Position numbers and translations under genes: made by a program. Under the pieces are notes generated by a model. That model was not told the origin of the DNA. It saw nothing but the letters and a program-made list of their open reading frames with translations, and ran no database searches. From Laceyella putida (GTDB lineage Bacteria; Bacillota; Bacilli; Thermoactinomycetales; Thermoactinomycetaceae): DNA of 64,000 nt. The stretch is taken from NCBI RefSeq assembly GCF_042665195.1, contig NZ_JBHTBW010000058.1, positions 1 to 64,000 on the forward strand. Direction: 5' to 3'. Shown here piece after piece: positions 43,859 to 53,126 of the stretch (the stretch's first letter is position 1; each line of letters opens with the position of its first letter).

Positions 43859-43923
43859 GCCGACACCTCCTCTATTTGTTAATCACCGTTCGAGTGAATT
43901 TTATTATAGAAAATACCCAAATT

Positions 43924-43952
43924 ACATTAACATACGGCTGACTTCCTGTCAA
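43924..43952 (-). promoter_or_regulatory. Promoter of rpmG-secE-nusG
   Basis: Perfect TTGACA (43947-43952), 17-bp spacer, TAATGT (43924-43929) on the minus strand, 65 nt before rpmG. Confidence 0.8.
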
Positions 43953-44122
43953 TGTAAAAGCCCCTGCGAAATCATTATTGACAAGTTTTACCCTCTTCCA
44001 TAACCAAGCCGTCCCCATCATCTGCAAAACGGGGTGCGCACATGTCGACAAACAACATTCACTATTTATCTCACAACTTTTTATATCCTTAAAAAAGGAG
44101 AATGATGATTTTTGTCGAATTA

Positions 44123-44152
44123 GAAAAAAAACAGGTGGAACCACCTGTTTTT
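44123..44152 (-). terminator. Terminator after sigH
   Basis: AAACAGGTGG pairs with CCACCTGTTT with a 2-nt loop centre, followed by TTTTTC on the minus strand. Clear and strong. Confidence 0.9.
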
Positions 44153-44186
44153 CGCGGACCTGTTTTTTCTCTATAAAAATTGTGTT

Positions 44187-44852
44187 TTACAGAGAGATTT
44201 CGCGGACTTCCAAGTATCTCTCCAATTTTCTTTTCACCCGTTGTAACGCATTGTCAATTGACTTAACATGTCGATTCAAGTCGACAGCGATCTCCTGGTA
44301 AGATCGTCCATCGAGGTACAGCATCAGAACTTTCCGTTCCAAATCACTTAGAATTTTCGATATTTTATCTTCAATATCGTTATACTCTTCCTGGCTAATG
44401 TATATTTCCTCTGGGTTTGATAGACTGCCTGGAATCTTGTCTAACAATGTCCGATCTGTATCATCATCATAAGCGGGCTTGTCCAGTGATACATATGAGT
44501 TGAGCGGAATGTGCTTCTGACGAGTAGCTGTTTTGATTGCTGTGATGATTTGGCGCGTGATACACAATTCGGCAAATGCTTTGAACGATGCCAGCTTGTC
44601 CCCTTTAAAATCTCGAATCGCTTTGAATAAGCCAATCATCCCCTCTTGGACGATATCCTCATGATCGGCTCCAATTAAGAAGTAGGATCTTGCTTTAGCT
44701 CTGACAAAATTTTTGTACTTATTGATCAAGTATTCAAGTGCTTGATGATCACCTACACGTACGCCATAAACCAGCTCTTCGTCGGCCAATGTCTTGTAGT
44801 CAACCTCTTTGTCGTAAGCGACAGAATTACTGGATTGAAGTTCTACGCTCAC
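44187..44852 (-). CDS. sigH: RNA polymerase sigma-H factor
   Basis: 221 aa, sigma-70 family. Region 2 (about 30-100, ALEYLINKYKNFVRAKARSYFLIGADHEDIVQEGMIGLFKAIRDF) and region 4 (about 165-215, DLERKVLMLYLDGRSYQEIAVDLNRHVKSIDNALQRVKRKLE) are clear, with no anti-sigma-like gene beside it. Sigma-H directs early stationary-phase and sporulation genes. GTG start behind GGGAGGG. Confidence 0.96.
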   Translation of the reverse strand: MSVELQSSNSVAYDKEVDYKTLADEELVYGVRVGDHQALEYLINKYKNFVRAKARSYFLIGADHEDIVQEGMIGLFKAIRDFKGDKLASFKAFAELCITRQIITAIKTATRQKHIPLNSYVSLDKPAYDDDTDRTLLDKIPGSLSNPEEIYISQEEYNDIEDKISKILSDLERKVLMLYLDGRSYQEIAVDLNRHVKSIDNALQRVKRKLERYLEVREISL

Positions 44853-44897
44853 CGCTTTCCCTCCCGACCAAGTAGCCTATAAACCCATAGTAACGTT

Positions 44898-44927
44898 ATT
44901 ATAAATGAACGGAAACAAAAACGTCAA
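44898..44927 (-). promoter_or_regulatory. Sigma-A-type promoter of sigH
   Basis: TTGACG (44922-44927), 18-bp spacer, perfect TATAAT (44898-44903) on the minus strand, between yacP and sigH. In B. subtilis sigH also has a sigma-A promoter here, repressed by AbrB. Confidence 0.8.
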
Positions 44928-44935
44928 ATTTTCAC

Positions 44936-45463
44936 CTATTTTTTCCTTCTCCATTTTTCAAGAATCTGCTGTAACTCATGGCTTAATCTCTCTTCTAAGG
45001 TATTTCTTATTTGTTCTTCCTCCTCTTTTCTCAGTTTTTCGTTCAATTTCTTTTTCGCCACGCGAATTTCCTCCAACAATTCGCGTGACGAAATGCGATA
45101 GGCCCCTTGGCCAAACACCATCCGTTGCTCCAAGTAGTCCGATGTCGCCACATAGATTGCCCGGTGCGGACTTTTATTTTTTTTGACAAAGCTCTCAATA
45201 AACTCATCGGCCGTCTCATCACGGCGGGTGTAATACACAATCACCTGTTCCTGGTTGGTTTTCACTCTGGCTCCCGGCGTCTGGTGCGCATCAAACACCA
45301 AATAGACCTGCCGTCCGGTGATCGCTTGATATTCGGACAGATCCCGAATCAGCTTGATTCTCTCCTCTTCAAGCGTTGCCGGGTTCCATTTCACTTCGGG
45401 ATCGGCTCCTATGACATTGTATCCATCCACAACCAACCATTCTTCGCGCTTAACCATGGGCAT
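44936..45463 (-). CDS. yacP: NYN-domain ribosome-dependent endoribonuclease (YacP/Rae1)
   Basis: About 175 aa. A PIN-like NYN fold with acidic residues in LVVDGYNVIG, YLVFDAHQ, ADEFIESF and YVATSDYLE, followed by a charged C-terminal coiled coil (about 130-175). B. subtilis Rae1 cleaves mRNA in the ribosomal A site. Its start (ATG 45463 or 45457) overlaps the rlmB end, so the two are coupled; the exact start is uncertain. Confidence 0.92.
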   Translation of the reverse strand: MPMVKREEWLVVDGYNVIGADPEVKWNPATLEEERIKLIRDLSEYQAITGRQVYLVFDAHQTPGARVKTNQEQVIVYYTRRDETADEFIESFVKKNKSPHRAIYVATSDYLEQRMVFGQGAYRISSRELLEEIRVAKKKLNEKLRKEEEEQIRNTLEERLSHELQQILEKWRRKK

Positions 45464-46190
45464 TTCGTCCGCGCAGCACCTCGTACATGAGGATACCCGC
45501 CGCCACTGACGCATTGAGGGATGTGACAGCGCCGCGCATAGGCAACTTGATCAGAAAATCACACTTCTTCTTGAGGAGAGAGCTGATTCCTTGGCCTTCA
45601 CTTCCAATGATGAGGGCCAGTGGCATTTGGTAATCGATTTGGGTATACAGGGTTTTGGCCGCCCCATCGCTGCCGACCAGCCATAATCCACGGTCCTTGA
45701 GCTCATCTGCCACCCGATTGAGATTGGTCACTTTGGCAACGGGCACATATTCAATCGCCCCTGCCGATGTTTTGGCCACCACGGATGTAAGCCCAACGGC
45801 GCGGCGTTTGGGAATGATGACCCCATGGGCCCCCACCGCGTCAGCCGTACGCAAAACCGACCCTAAGTTATGCGGGTCTTCCAGGCCATCCAGCAGAATA
45901 AAAAACGGCATTTCATTTTTCTCTTCCGCCCGGCGGAACAGGTCATCCAGGCTGGCATAGCGATAAGCGGCCACTTGGGCCATGACACCCTGATGATTGT
46001 TCCCTTCCGAAAGTTGATCCAAACGGGCGCGGGGAACATATTGCGTGGGTATCTGCTCATCTTTGCATTTTTTCAAGATTTCTTGGATGCTTCCCTTTTG
46101 GATTCCTTCTGCCAGGAGGATCTTTTCTACTTCCCGTCCTGAACGAAGAGCCTCAAGAACAGCATGCCTTCCTAAAATCCAATCGCTCAT
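45450..46190 (-). CDS. rlmB: 23S rRNA 2'-O-methyltransferase RlmB-type
   Basis: 246 aa SpoU/TrmH-family SAM enzyme. The N-terminal substrate-binding domain (about 1-75) precedes the knotted catalytic domain with LLDGLEDPHNLGSVLRTADA, LIIGSEGQGIS and LNASVAAGILMYEV motifs. The family methylates a guanosine in 23S rRNA; the exact position is inferred from homology. It overlaps mrnC by 4 nt. Confidence 0.95.
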   Translation of the reverse strand: MSDWILGRHAVLEALRSGREVEKILLAEGIQKGSIQEILKKCKDEQIPTQYVPRARLDQLSEGNNHQGVMAQVAAYRYASLDDLFRRAEEKNEMPFFILLDGLEDPHNLGSVLRTADAVGAHGVIIPKRRAVGLTSVVAKTSAGAIEYVPVAKVTNLNRVADELKDRGLWLVGSDGAAKTLYTQIDYQMPLALIIGSEGQGISSLLKKKCDFLIKLPMRGAVTSLNASVAAGILMYEVLRGRNAHG

Positions 46191-46618
46191 CTTTCGCTGT
46201 ACTCCTTTTCGACGATCTCTAGTATTTGTCTCATCAATTCTTGGAGGCGCGTCTCTTGCTTTGAACAGTACAGGTAACCCACCAACGCCTCTAATCCCGT
46301 ACTATGGCGATAGTCGGCCACACTCGCATGCTTGGGGACATTCCCCGACTTGGCGTTGCGTCCGCGCCGGAGAATATCCATTTCATCTTCCGTCAGTTGA
46401 TCTTCAATCGCCCGGTACACTTTCGCTTGGGCGACAGCCGACACAAATCGCGTCGCTTCCCTTTGCAACTCATGCGGACGCACAATTCCTTTGGCCAGCA
46501 AATGATGCCGTACATAGATTTCGTATATCGCATCACCCATATAAGCCAATAATAGCGGGTTGATTTCCCTCGGTGCTTTGAGAAGGTTAGACGTCATGCC
46601 CAACAACAGCGCGCTCAT
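46187..46618 (-). CDS. mrnC: Mini-ribonuclease 3 (Mini-III)
   Basis: 143 aa. An RNase III-like catalytic domain without the dsRNA-binding domain; LLLAYMGDAIYEIYVRHHLL holds the catalytic Asp. In B. subtilis it matures 23S rRNA ends. The ATG at 46618 overlaps the cysS stop by 4 nt with AAGGTGG upstream. Confidence 0.96.
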   Translation of the reverse strand: MSALLLGMTSNLLKAPREINPLLLAYMGDAIYEIYVRHHLLAKGIVRPHELQREATRFVSAVAQAKVYRAIEDQLTEDEMDILRRGRNAKSGNVPKHASVADYRHSTGLEALVGYLYCSKQETRLQELMRQILEIVEKEYSER

Positions 46619-48018
46619 TTCCGTTTCCACCTTACGCCTTGCGGAGTATCTTCCAACACGATCCCTTGCGCAAGCAATTGGTCGCGAATCTCATCCGCCC
46701 GGGCAAAGTTGCGTTCTTTTCTCGCTTGCTGGCGTTCGGCAATCAACGCTTCGATCTCCGCGTTTAAGTTTTCTTCCTCTTCCAACTGGACCAAGCCCAA
46801 AATATGTTCCCCATACGTTTCAAACCAATCAAGCAACGCCGAGATGGACCCCTGTGACACCACCGGCTCAGCCACCGTTTCATTAGCCAGTTTCACCGCC
46901 TCAAAGACCACACTGATCGCATTGGCTGTGTTGAAGTCATCGCTCATCGCTTCATGAAACGCATCCGTCAGCTGCTTCAAATGGGCCAAGACCGCTTCGT
47001 CAGCCTCACCGGCTTGCGCTGTTCCGGCACGGTGCTTCAAGTTGGTGACCGCGGTTTGGATCCGCTCCACACTTCCTTGCGCTTGCTGCATGACTTCCTC
47101 GCTAAACACGATCGGATTGCGGTAATGCGTCGACAAAAGGAAATAGCGCAACGTCTTTGGATCGTATTCTTGGCGCAGCTCCACCACCCGGCGAACGTTT
47201 CCGAGCGACTTCGACATCTTTTCATTACCCATTTTCATGTAGCCATTATGCAACCAATACCGGACAAAGGTCTTTCCCGTCCACGCTTCGCTTTGTGCAA
47301 TCTCGTTTTCATGGTGCGGGAAGCATAAATCGGCTCCACCCGCATGGATATCCAAAGTATCCCCCAAGTATTTGCGCGCCATAGCCGAGCATTCGATATG
47401 CCAGCCGGGACGCCCTTCACCCCATGGGGTTTTCCATCTGATTTCCCCGGGTTCTTTGGCCGCTTTCCACAACGCGAAATCCATTGGATGCTCCTTTTGC
47501 TCATTCACGTCGATCCGTGCCCCAGCCTTCAATTCGTCCAAGGATTGATGAGACAGCTTCCCATAGTTTTCCTTTTTCAGGGAGCGGAAATAGACATCCC
47601 CATCTTTCACATACGCGTAGCCTTTGTCGATCAATGCTTGGATCGCATCAATCATCTCTTGAATGTGTTCAGTCGCCCTCGGATGAACATCGGCCCTTTC
47701 CACACCGAGCGCATCCATGTCCGCAAAATAAGCTGCGATATACCGTTCAGCGATCTCCGGCACAGGCAGTCCCGTCTCTTTGGATGCGTTGATAAGACGG
47801 TCATCCACATCGGTGAAGTTTTGCACATAAGTCACTTTATAACCCACCTGCCGCAAATAGCGGCGCACCACATCAAAGAAGACAAACACGCGCGCATTCC
47901 CGATGTGAATGTAATTGTATACCGTCGGGCCACAAACATACATCCTCACTTCGCCCTCATGAACCGTCTTTAATTCCTCTTTACTCTTGGTCAGTGTATT
48001 GTAAAGCCGGATGGTCAT
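46615..48018 (-). CDS. cysS: Cysteinyl-tRNA synthetase
   Basis: 467-aa class-Ia synthetase. MYVCGPTVYNYIHIGNAR holds the zinc Cys and the HIGN motif (about 25-45), and KMSKSLGN is the second ATP motif (near 268). The zinc ligands further in (HIECSAM, FPHHENE) are present. The ATG at 48018 has AAGGAGG upstream and lies inside the cysE coding end (38-nt overlap). Confidence 0.97.
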   Translation of the reverse strand: MTIRLYNTLTKSKEELKTVHEGEVRMYVCGPTVYNYIHIGNARVFVFFDVVRRYLRQVGYKVTYVQNFTDVDDRLINASKETGLPVPEIAERYIAAYFADMDALGVERADVHPRATEHIQEMIDAIQALIDKGYAYVKDGDVYFRSLKKENYGKLSHQSLDELKAGARIDVNEQKEHPMDFALWKAAKEPGEIRWKTPWGEGRPGWHIECSAMARKYLGDTLDIHAGGADLCFPHHENEIAQSEAWTGKTFVRYWLHNGYMKMGNEKMSKSLGNVRRVVELRQEYDPKTLRYFLLSTHYRNPIVFSEEVMQQAQGSVERIQTAVTNLKHRAGTAQAGEADEAVLAHLKQLTDAFHEAMSDDFNTANAISVVFEAVKLANETVAEPVVSQGSISALLDWFETYGEHILGLVQLEEEENLNAEIEALIAERQQARKERNFARADEIRDQLLAQGIVLEDTPQGVRWKRK

Positions 48019-48730
48019 TTTCTTTATTTCCTCCTTGCTCGTCACGAGCAGATGATTCATCTCGTTGTCCTTGTTTCAACTTCGCTACCTCTTCTTTCAG
48101 GGCCTGGATCTCCGCTTGCATGGAACGGCAGAGCTCGGCGATCGGGTCGGGCAGATTGACCTGGTCAAGATCATTTTGCACCCGAATCCCATCTTGTATC
48201 ACAACTCGCCCGGGCACTCCAACCACGGTTGAATTGGGCGGAACATCGCGCAACACCACAGAACCGGCACCCACTTTGGCAAACCGGCCGACCCGAATCG
48301 ATCCCAACACTTTCGCACCCGAAGCAATCAGCACATGATCCTCGATCGTTGGATGCCGTTTTCCTTTTTCCTTTCCCGTCCCGCCCAAGGTCACTCCCTG
48401 ATAGATGGTCACATAATCACCAATCTCACAAGTTTCTCCGATCACAACACCCATCCCATGGTCGATAAAAACACCACGCCCTATCTTGGCGCCAGGATGG
48501 ATTTCGATCCCCGTAAAGAACCGGCTAACCTGAGAAATGACACGAGCGAAAAAAAAGAGCCTTCGTTTGAAAAACCAATGTGCCAGTCGATGCGCCCAAA
48601 TGGCATGAAGTCCTGAATATGTGATTATCACTTCCCACGTACTTCTCGCTGCCGGGTCACGATCAAATACCGCCTGGATATCCGCTTGCAACACTCTACG
48701 CATTTCCGCTATACGGCTAAACAACGACAT
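47981..48730 (-). CDS. cysE: Serine O-acetyltransferase
   Basis: 249 aa. It makes O-acetylserine for cysteine synthesis. The N-terminal helical part (about 1-65) is followed by left-handed beta-helix hexapeptide repeats with DHGMGVVIGET and GVTLGGTGK, the active-site region. The C-terminus (about 210-249) is a charged extension longer than the E. coli tail and may form a coiled coil. ATG at 48730. Transcription is gated by the cysteine T-box upstream. Confidence 0.96.
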   Translation of the reverse strand: MSLFSRIAEMRRVLQADIQAVFDRDPAARSTWEVIITYSGLHAIWAHRLAHWFFKRRLFFFARVISQVSRFFTGIEIHPGAKIGRGVFIDHGMGVVIGETCEIGDYVTIYQGVTLGGTGKEKGKRHPTIEDHVLIASGAKVLGSIRVGRFAKVGAGSVVLRDVPPNSTVVGVPGRVVIQDGIRVQNDLDQVNLPDPIAELCRSMQAEIQALKEEVAKLKQGQRDESSARDEQGGNKENDHPALQYTDQE

Positions 48731-48753
48731 CACCTGTTCCCCTCCCAAGTGCT

Positions 48754-49015
48754 AAAAATAAAAACGTCTCCGCAGCAACAATGCTGCAGAGACGGTTGTG
48801 CCCGCGGTTCCACTCTGCTTGAATTCAATCCAATCTGAATTCCCCTTCACCCTATAACGGCGGGTACCGGAACACTCCTACATGGGGGCGGAACCGCCCT
48901 TTCGGAGGTCAGCTCGTGGGTGCATTTCAGAAATCGCCCGGATAGAGCTTCACACCAACCAGCCCCTCTCTGGCATCCAGTCCGTTTCCTACTTTTCCCA
49001 CTCATCACCTTTGAC
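48754..49015 (-). ncRNA. T-box leader (cysteine) of cysE-cysS
   Basis: The invariant T-box sequence AGAGTGGAACCGCGGG is at 48801-48816 on the minus strand, followed by a terminator stem (CGTCTCTGCAGCA with its complement, 48765-48794) and TTTTTATTTTT. In the specifier loop GAAATGCACC gives TGC (48922-48924), a cysteine codon. So uncharged tRNA-Cys should induce both cysteine synthesis and CysS. A TTGACA in the end of gltX (49050-49055) is a possible promoter -35. Confidence 0.93.
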
Positions 49016-49041
49016 ATTTAACCTTATTTTCCCCGACGACA

Positions 49042-50502
49042 TCAGGCGTTGTCAATCTGTTGTTGGACACGGCTTTTAACTTTTTCCAGTCCAATGAGCG
49101 CCAACGATTCACGCAAGTCCGGACCATGCACGACACCGGTGACGGCGGCACGCACAGGCATAAACAGTTGTTTGCCTTTATAGCCCGTCTCTTTTTGCAC
49201 CTGCTTGAAAATGCCTTTCAACTCATCCGCTTCCAATGTTTCCAAAGAGGCCAACTGATTCAGGAAAGCTTCCAACACTTGCGGCACATGCGCTTCCGCA
49301 AGCACTTCTTTCGCTTCATCCGTTACCTTATATTCTTCTTGGAAGAACAGATCGGTCAGTTCCACGATTTGAGCCACATACTCCAGTTGCTCTTGGTAAA
49401 GGGCCACCACCCGGGTTACCCAAGCTCGCTGCTGTTCGGAGAGGGGAAGCGCAATGCGCCCGGCTTGCTCCAAGTATGGAAGGGCCAATTCAACGATTCG
49501 CTCCAGTGGAGCCTTTTTAATATATTGCCCATTCATCCATTTCAATTTACCCGTATCGAAAATCGCCGGCGCTTTGGATACCCGCTCCAGTGAGAATCGA
49601 TCGATCAGTTCTTCTTTGGAGAAGATTTCCTCTTCCCCTTCAGGCGACCAACCAAGCAAAGAGATGAAGTTGACAATCGCCTCTGGCAAGTAACCCAGCT
49701 CTTTGTACTGATCAATAAATTGGATGATGGATTCATCCCGCTTGCTCATCTTTTTGCCTTCCGCATTCAAGATAAGCGGAATATGGGCAAATTGGGGTGT
49801 TTCGAAGCCGAGCGCCTGATAGATCAAGACTTGTTTCGGCGTATTGGAGAGATGCTCCTCCCCACGGATCACATGGGTGATTTTCATCAAGGCATCATCG
49901 ACGACGACTGCAAAGTTATACATGGGACGACCGTCAGGACGACGAATGACAAAATCACCAATGCCATCCGTTTCAAACCTCACTTTGCCGCGAATCGCAT
50001 CGTCGATTTCGATCACTTGGCCTTCCGGCACACGGAATCGAACGCTTGGCACACGTCCTTCCGCTTCGAACCGCGCACGTTGTTCCGGGGTCAAGTCACG
50101 GTCCCATCCGCTATATTTGGGCGCTTGGCCACGCGCCAGTTGCTCTTCCCGCTCTTTATCGATTTCCTCTTGGGTGGCATAGCTCAAGTACGCTTTCCCT
50201 TCAGCCAACAATTGGTCGATGTATTGGTTGTAAATATCCGTCCGTTCCATTGAACGGTAAGGTCCGTAGGCCCCCCCCACATCGACCGACTCATCCCAAT
50301 CGATCCCGAGCCATTTCAGCATATTCATTTGCTTTATGTCTGCTCCTGGCACATTGCGTTCCGTATCCGTATCCTCGATGCGGACAATAAAATCGCCACC
50401 CTGTTTTTTGGCGTGCAGATAACTGAACAAGGCCGTCCGCGCACCGCCGATATGCAAATGCCCCGTTGGACTTGGAGCGTATCGTGTACGTATCTTCATC
50501 AT
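49042..50502 (-). CDS. gltX: Glutamyl-tRNA synthetase
   Basis: 486-aa class-Ib synthetase. TRYAPSPTGHLHIGGARTALF holds the HIGH-type motif (about 5-25) and KKMSKRDES the KMSKS-type motif (near 245). Firmicutes usually use it to charge tRNA-Gln as well, then correct by amidotransfer; that is inferred from the lineage. It follows ispF by 34 nt. Confidence 0.97.
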   Translation of the reverse strand: MMKIRTRYAPSPTGHLHIGGARTALFSYLHAKKQGGDFIVRIEDTDTERNVPGADIKQMNMLKWLGIDWDESVDVGGAYGPYRSMERTDIYNQYIDQLLAEGKAYLSYATQEEIDKEREEQLARGQAPKYSGWDRDLTPEQRARFEAEGRVPSVRFRVPEGQVIEIDDAIRGKVRFETDGIGDFVIRRPDGRPMYNFAVVVDDALMKITHVIRGEEHLSNTPKQVLIYQALGFETPQFAHIPLILNAEGKKMSKRDESIIQFIDQYKELGYLPEAIVNFISLLGWSPEGEEEIFSKEELIDRFSLERVSKAPAIFDTGKLKWMNGQYIKKAPLERIVELALPYLEQAGRIALPLSEQQRAWVTRVVALYQEQLEYVAQIVELTDLFFQEEYKVTDEAKEVLAEAHVPQVLEAFLNQLASLETLEADELKGIFKQVQKETGYKGKQLFMPVRAAVTGVVHGPDLRESLALIGLEKVKSRVQQQIDNA

Positions 50503-50536
50503 CTCTTACTCCTTTGCTTAAGCATGATATGCAGGT

Positions 50537-51016
50537 TTATGCGTTTTTGACCAAACAAACCACGGCCATGGCGGCAATCCCTTCGCCTCTCCCCGTGAAA
50601 CCAAGCTGTTCCGTCGTGGTCGCTTTCACGTTGACGCGCTCGGGATCAGCTTCCAGCAAAGACGCAATCCGCTCCTGCATCGCCGGGATATGCGGAGCCA
50701 TTTTCGGCTTTTGCGCAATAATGGTCGCATCGACATTTCCCAAACCATATCCTTTTTCTTTCACCAAACGCCAAACGGCCTCTAATAATTTGGCACTGTC
50801 CGCCCCTTTGTAAGCGGGGTCGGTATCAGGAAAATGTTTGCCGATATCCCCCAACGCCACCGCCCCTAAGACCGCATCCGTAATCGCATGCAACAACACG
50901 TCCGCGTCGGAATGCCCGATCAAGCCTTTCTCATACGGAATCTGCACTCCGCCGATAATGAGCGGAACGTTTTCCCCCAACTGATGCACATCAAATCCTT
51001 GTCCTACGCGAATCAT
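50537..51016 (-). CDS. ispF: 2-C-methyl-D-erythritol 2,4-cyclodiphosphate synthase
   Basis: 159 aa. It closes the cyclodiphosphate ring in the non-mevalonate isoprenoid route. Metal ligands are seen in GFDVHQLGE (D8, H10) and GHSDADVLLHA (His near 42). It overlaps ispD by 4 nt. Confidence 0.97.
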   Translation of the reverse strand: MIRVGQGFDVHQLGENVPLIIGGVQIPYEKGLIGHSDADVLLHAITDAVLGAVALGDIGKHFPDTDPAYKGADSAKLLEAVWRLVKEKGYGLGNVDATIIAQKPKMAPHIPAMQERIASLLEADPERVNVKATTTEQLGFTGRGEGIAAMAVVCLVKNA

Positions 51017-51702
51017 AACCTCTTACTCCTCATTTGATATATCGCTTCAGCCAATACCAAGTCATCGGGCGTGGTCAGTTTAATATTGGTATATTCCCCT
51101 TCAACGACCCGCACATCGATCCCCAGTTCCTCTACCAACATGGCATCATCCGTCACCATGGCGCCTATTTTTCGCCCCTGCTCATGCGCTTCCATCAGCA
51201 TGTCCGCGCGAAAAGCTTGCGGTGTTTGTACAGCCCATAACCGTTTTCGGTCAGGTGTGCTCTCCACGATCCCCGCGGCGTCCACCATTTTGACTGTATC
51301 CTTAACCGGAACCGCCAAAATGGCCGCTCCATGCATCTTCACATCGGTCAACAAACGGGTGATCGCCTCATGGCTGACGAAAGGACGCACCGCATCATGA
51401 ACCAATACCCACTCGCTCGACAGAACTTGCAGGCCGGAGTACACGCTGTCTTGGCGCTCCTGTCCCCCCGTGACGACATGGGTCACCTTCTTCAGCCCCG
51501 CTTCGGCTACCATCTGACGCACACGGCCGATCTCGTCTTCTCTTACGGCGATGACGATCTCATCCACTTCCGGGTGGGTCTCAAAAATATGTAGCGTATG
51601 GATAAGGATGGGCCGATCCTGAAAAGACAAAAATTGTTTGCTTTCCTTCGTGCCCATCCGCTTGCCTTGGCCCGCTGCAGGAATCACTACACCAACACTC
51701 AA
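51013..51702 (-). CDS. ispD: 2-C-methyl-D-erythritol 4-phosphate cytidylyltransferase
   Basis: 229 aa. It joins CTP to methylerythritol phosphate. VVIPAAGQGKRMG near the N-terminus is the nucleotide-binding loop and HDAVRPFVS holds the conserved aspartate. I chose the TTG at 51702, which has AGGAG 8 nt upstream; the frame runs 46 codons further without support. It forms a two-gene unit with ispF. Confidence 0.95.
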   Translation of the reverse strand: MSVGVVIPAAGQGKRMGTKESKQFLSFQDRPILIHTLHIFETHPEVDEIVIAVREDEIGRVRQMVAEAGLKKVTHVVTGGQERQDSVYSGLQVLSSEWVLVHDAVRPFVSHEAITRLLTDVKMHGAAILAVPVKDTVKMVDAAGIVESTPDRKRLWAVQTPQAFRADMLMEAHEQGRKIGAMVTDDAMLVEELGIDVRVVEGEYTNIKLTTPDDLVLAEAIYQMRSKRL

Positions 51703-51906
51703 GAGACTATCTCCTTTCAGACACACAAATGCCCGTCTTCGGTTTAGGATAAACGAATCACGGGCCGCTAGCAATCCTGTTTCACGAAGAAAAGGGGGCA
51801 ATCCGCCAAGTGACCGCGGAGTGGTCCCCTTCTTCATCATTGGATGCCTTCAGTTCGCTATCATGCCTTTCGACGAGAGAAAGCATCAAATAGCCATCAT
51901 CCAAAC

Positions 51907-53001
51907 TTATAACGCACGCTCCAATAGTTTCGGTTTGGCAAAGATCATGCGACCGGCGGATGTTTGCAACACACTGGTAACCAACACATCAATGCGCTCA
52001 CCAATATACTCACGCCCACCTTCGATCACGATCATGGTGCCATCATCGAGATAAGCCACACCCTGCCCATGCTCTTTGCCATCTTTGATCACTTGAACGT
52101 TGATCTCCTCACCAGGCAAGACGACCGGCTTCACGGCATTGGCCAGGTCATTGATGTTGAGCACGCTGACCCCTTGCAGCTCACACACTTTGTTCAAGTT
52201 GAAATCATTTGTGACCACTTTACCGGAAAGCACTTTGGCCAATTTGACCAACTTGCTGTCAACCTCTTGCACCTCTTCAAAGTCCCCTTCGTAGATCAAG
52301 ACTTTCACATCTAATTCTTTCTGGATTTTGTTGAGAATATCCAGCCCGCGGCGCCCGCGGTTTCGTTTCAGCACATCAGAGGAGTCGGCGATATGCTGCA
52401 GCTCTTCCAGGACAAAGCTTGGGATGACCAGCGTCCCTTCCAAAAACCCGGTGCGACAGATGTCAGCGATCCGTCCATCAATAATCACGCTGGTATCCAA
52501 GATTTTGTGTTCAAAAAAGTGCTTCTCTTCCTTTTTGTTGCGTCCTTCCCTATTTTGACGCCCCAAAGTTAAAATAGAGATAAGTTCATCACGCTTTTTA
52601 TATCCCACTCTGAATCCGAGATAGCCGAACAACCCAGAGATGATAAACGGTAATATCCGATTGATTACCGGAATCGGCAATTGTGTTAGTGGCATTTGAA
52701 TCAATACAGCTACAATCAAACCGCATATCAATCCCAACAATCCAAAGATCCCATCCACCGCCGGGATCTTGATCAGTCTCTCTTCGCTCCAGCGGATCCA
52801 CTTCACCACATTATCAGAAATCCAAAACGTAGAGATGAATAGCGCCACTGCACCAAGGACAGCTCCAATATAATGTGGGGCCGGAACTTCACCGAAATTC
52901 AGAGGAGATTTTTGAAGCAACCCGAAAAATCTTTCCCCATAATAATAGCCTACGGATGCTCCGATCAAAGTCAAAGCGAGTTGCACAAAACGTTTTAACA
53001 C
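51907..53001 (-). CDS. yacL: PIN/TRAM-domain membrane protein YacL
   Basis: 364 aa. Four membrane segments (about 5-25, 45-65, 80-100, 110-130), then a PIN nuclease-like domain (KILDTSVIIDGRIADI near 168, LEELQHIADSSD) and a C-terminal TRAM RNA-binding domain. Its function is not settled; an RNA-related role at the membrane is inferred. It is conserved between disA/carD and ispD in Bacillales. A TATAAT at about 53041 could be its -10, with a weak -35. Confidence 0.93.
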   Translation of the reverse strand: MLKRFVQLALTLIGASVGYYYGERFFGLLQKSPLNFGEVPAPHYIGAVLGAVALFISTFWISDNVVKWIRWSEERLIKIPAVDGIFGLLGLICGLIVAVLIQMPLTQLPIPVINRILPFIISGLFGYLGFRVGYKKRDELISILTLGRQNREGRNKKEEKHFFEHKILDTSVIIDGRIADICRTGFLEGTLVIPSFVLEELQHIADSSDVLKRNRGRRGLDILNKIQKELDVKVLIYEGDFEEVQEVDSKLVKLAKVLSGKVVTNDFNLNKVCELQGVSVLNINDLANAVKPVVLPGEEINVQVIKDGKEHGQGVAYLDDGTMIVIEGGREYIGERIDVLVTSVLQTSAGRMIFAKPKLLERAL

Positions 53002-53126
53002 GGGGCTTCACCTCCTCCCAAAACTAAGGTCCCCTACTATCCATTATAGACATTCTGCGGAAATGAAAACCTGGGCAAACACAATTTCTTATGACCTTTT
53101 TGTAAACACGACAATAAAAAGTAAAA

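Noticed and set aside
51013..51840. Longer ispD starting at 51840
   Set aside because: The extra 46 residues do not resemble IspD, and AGGAG is correctly placed for the TTG at 51702.
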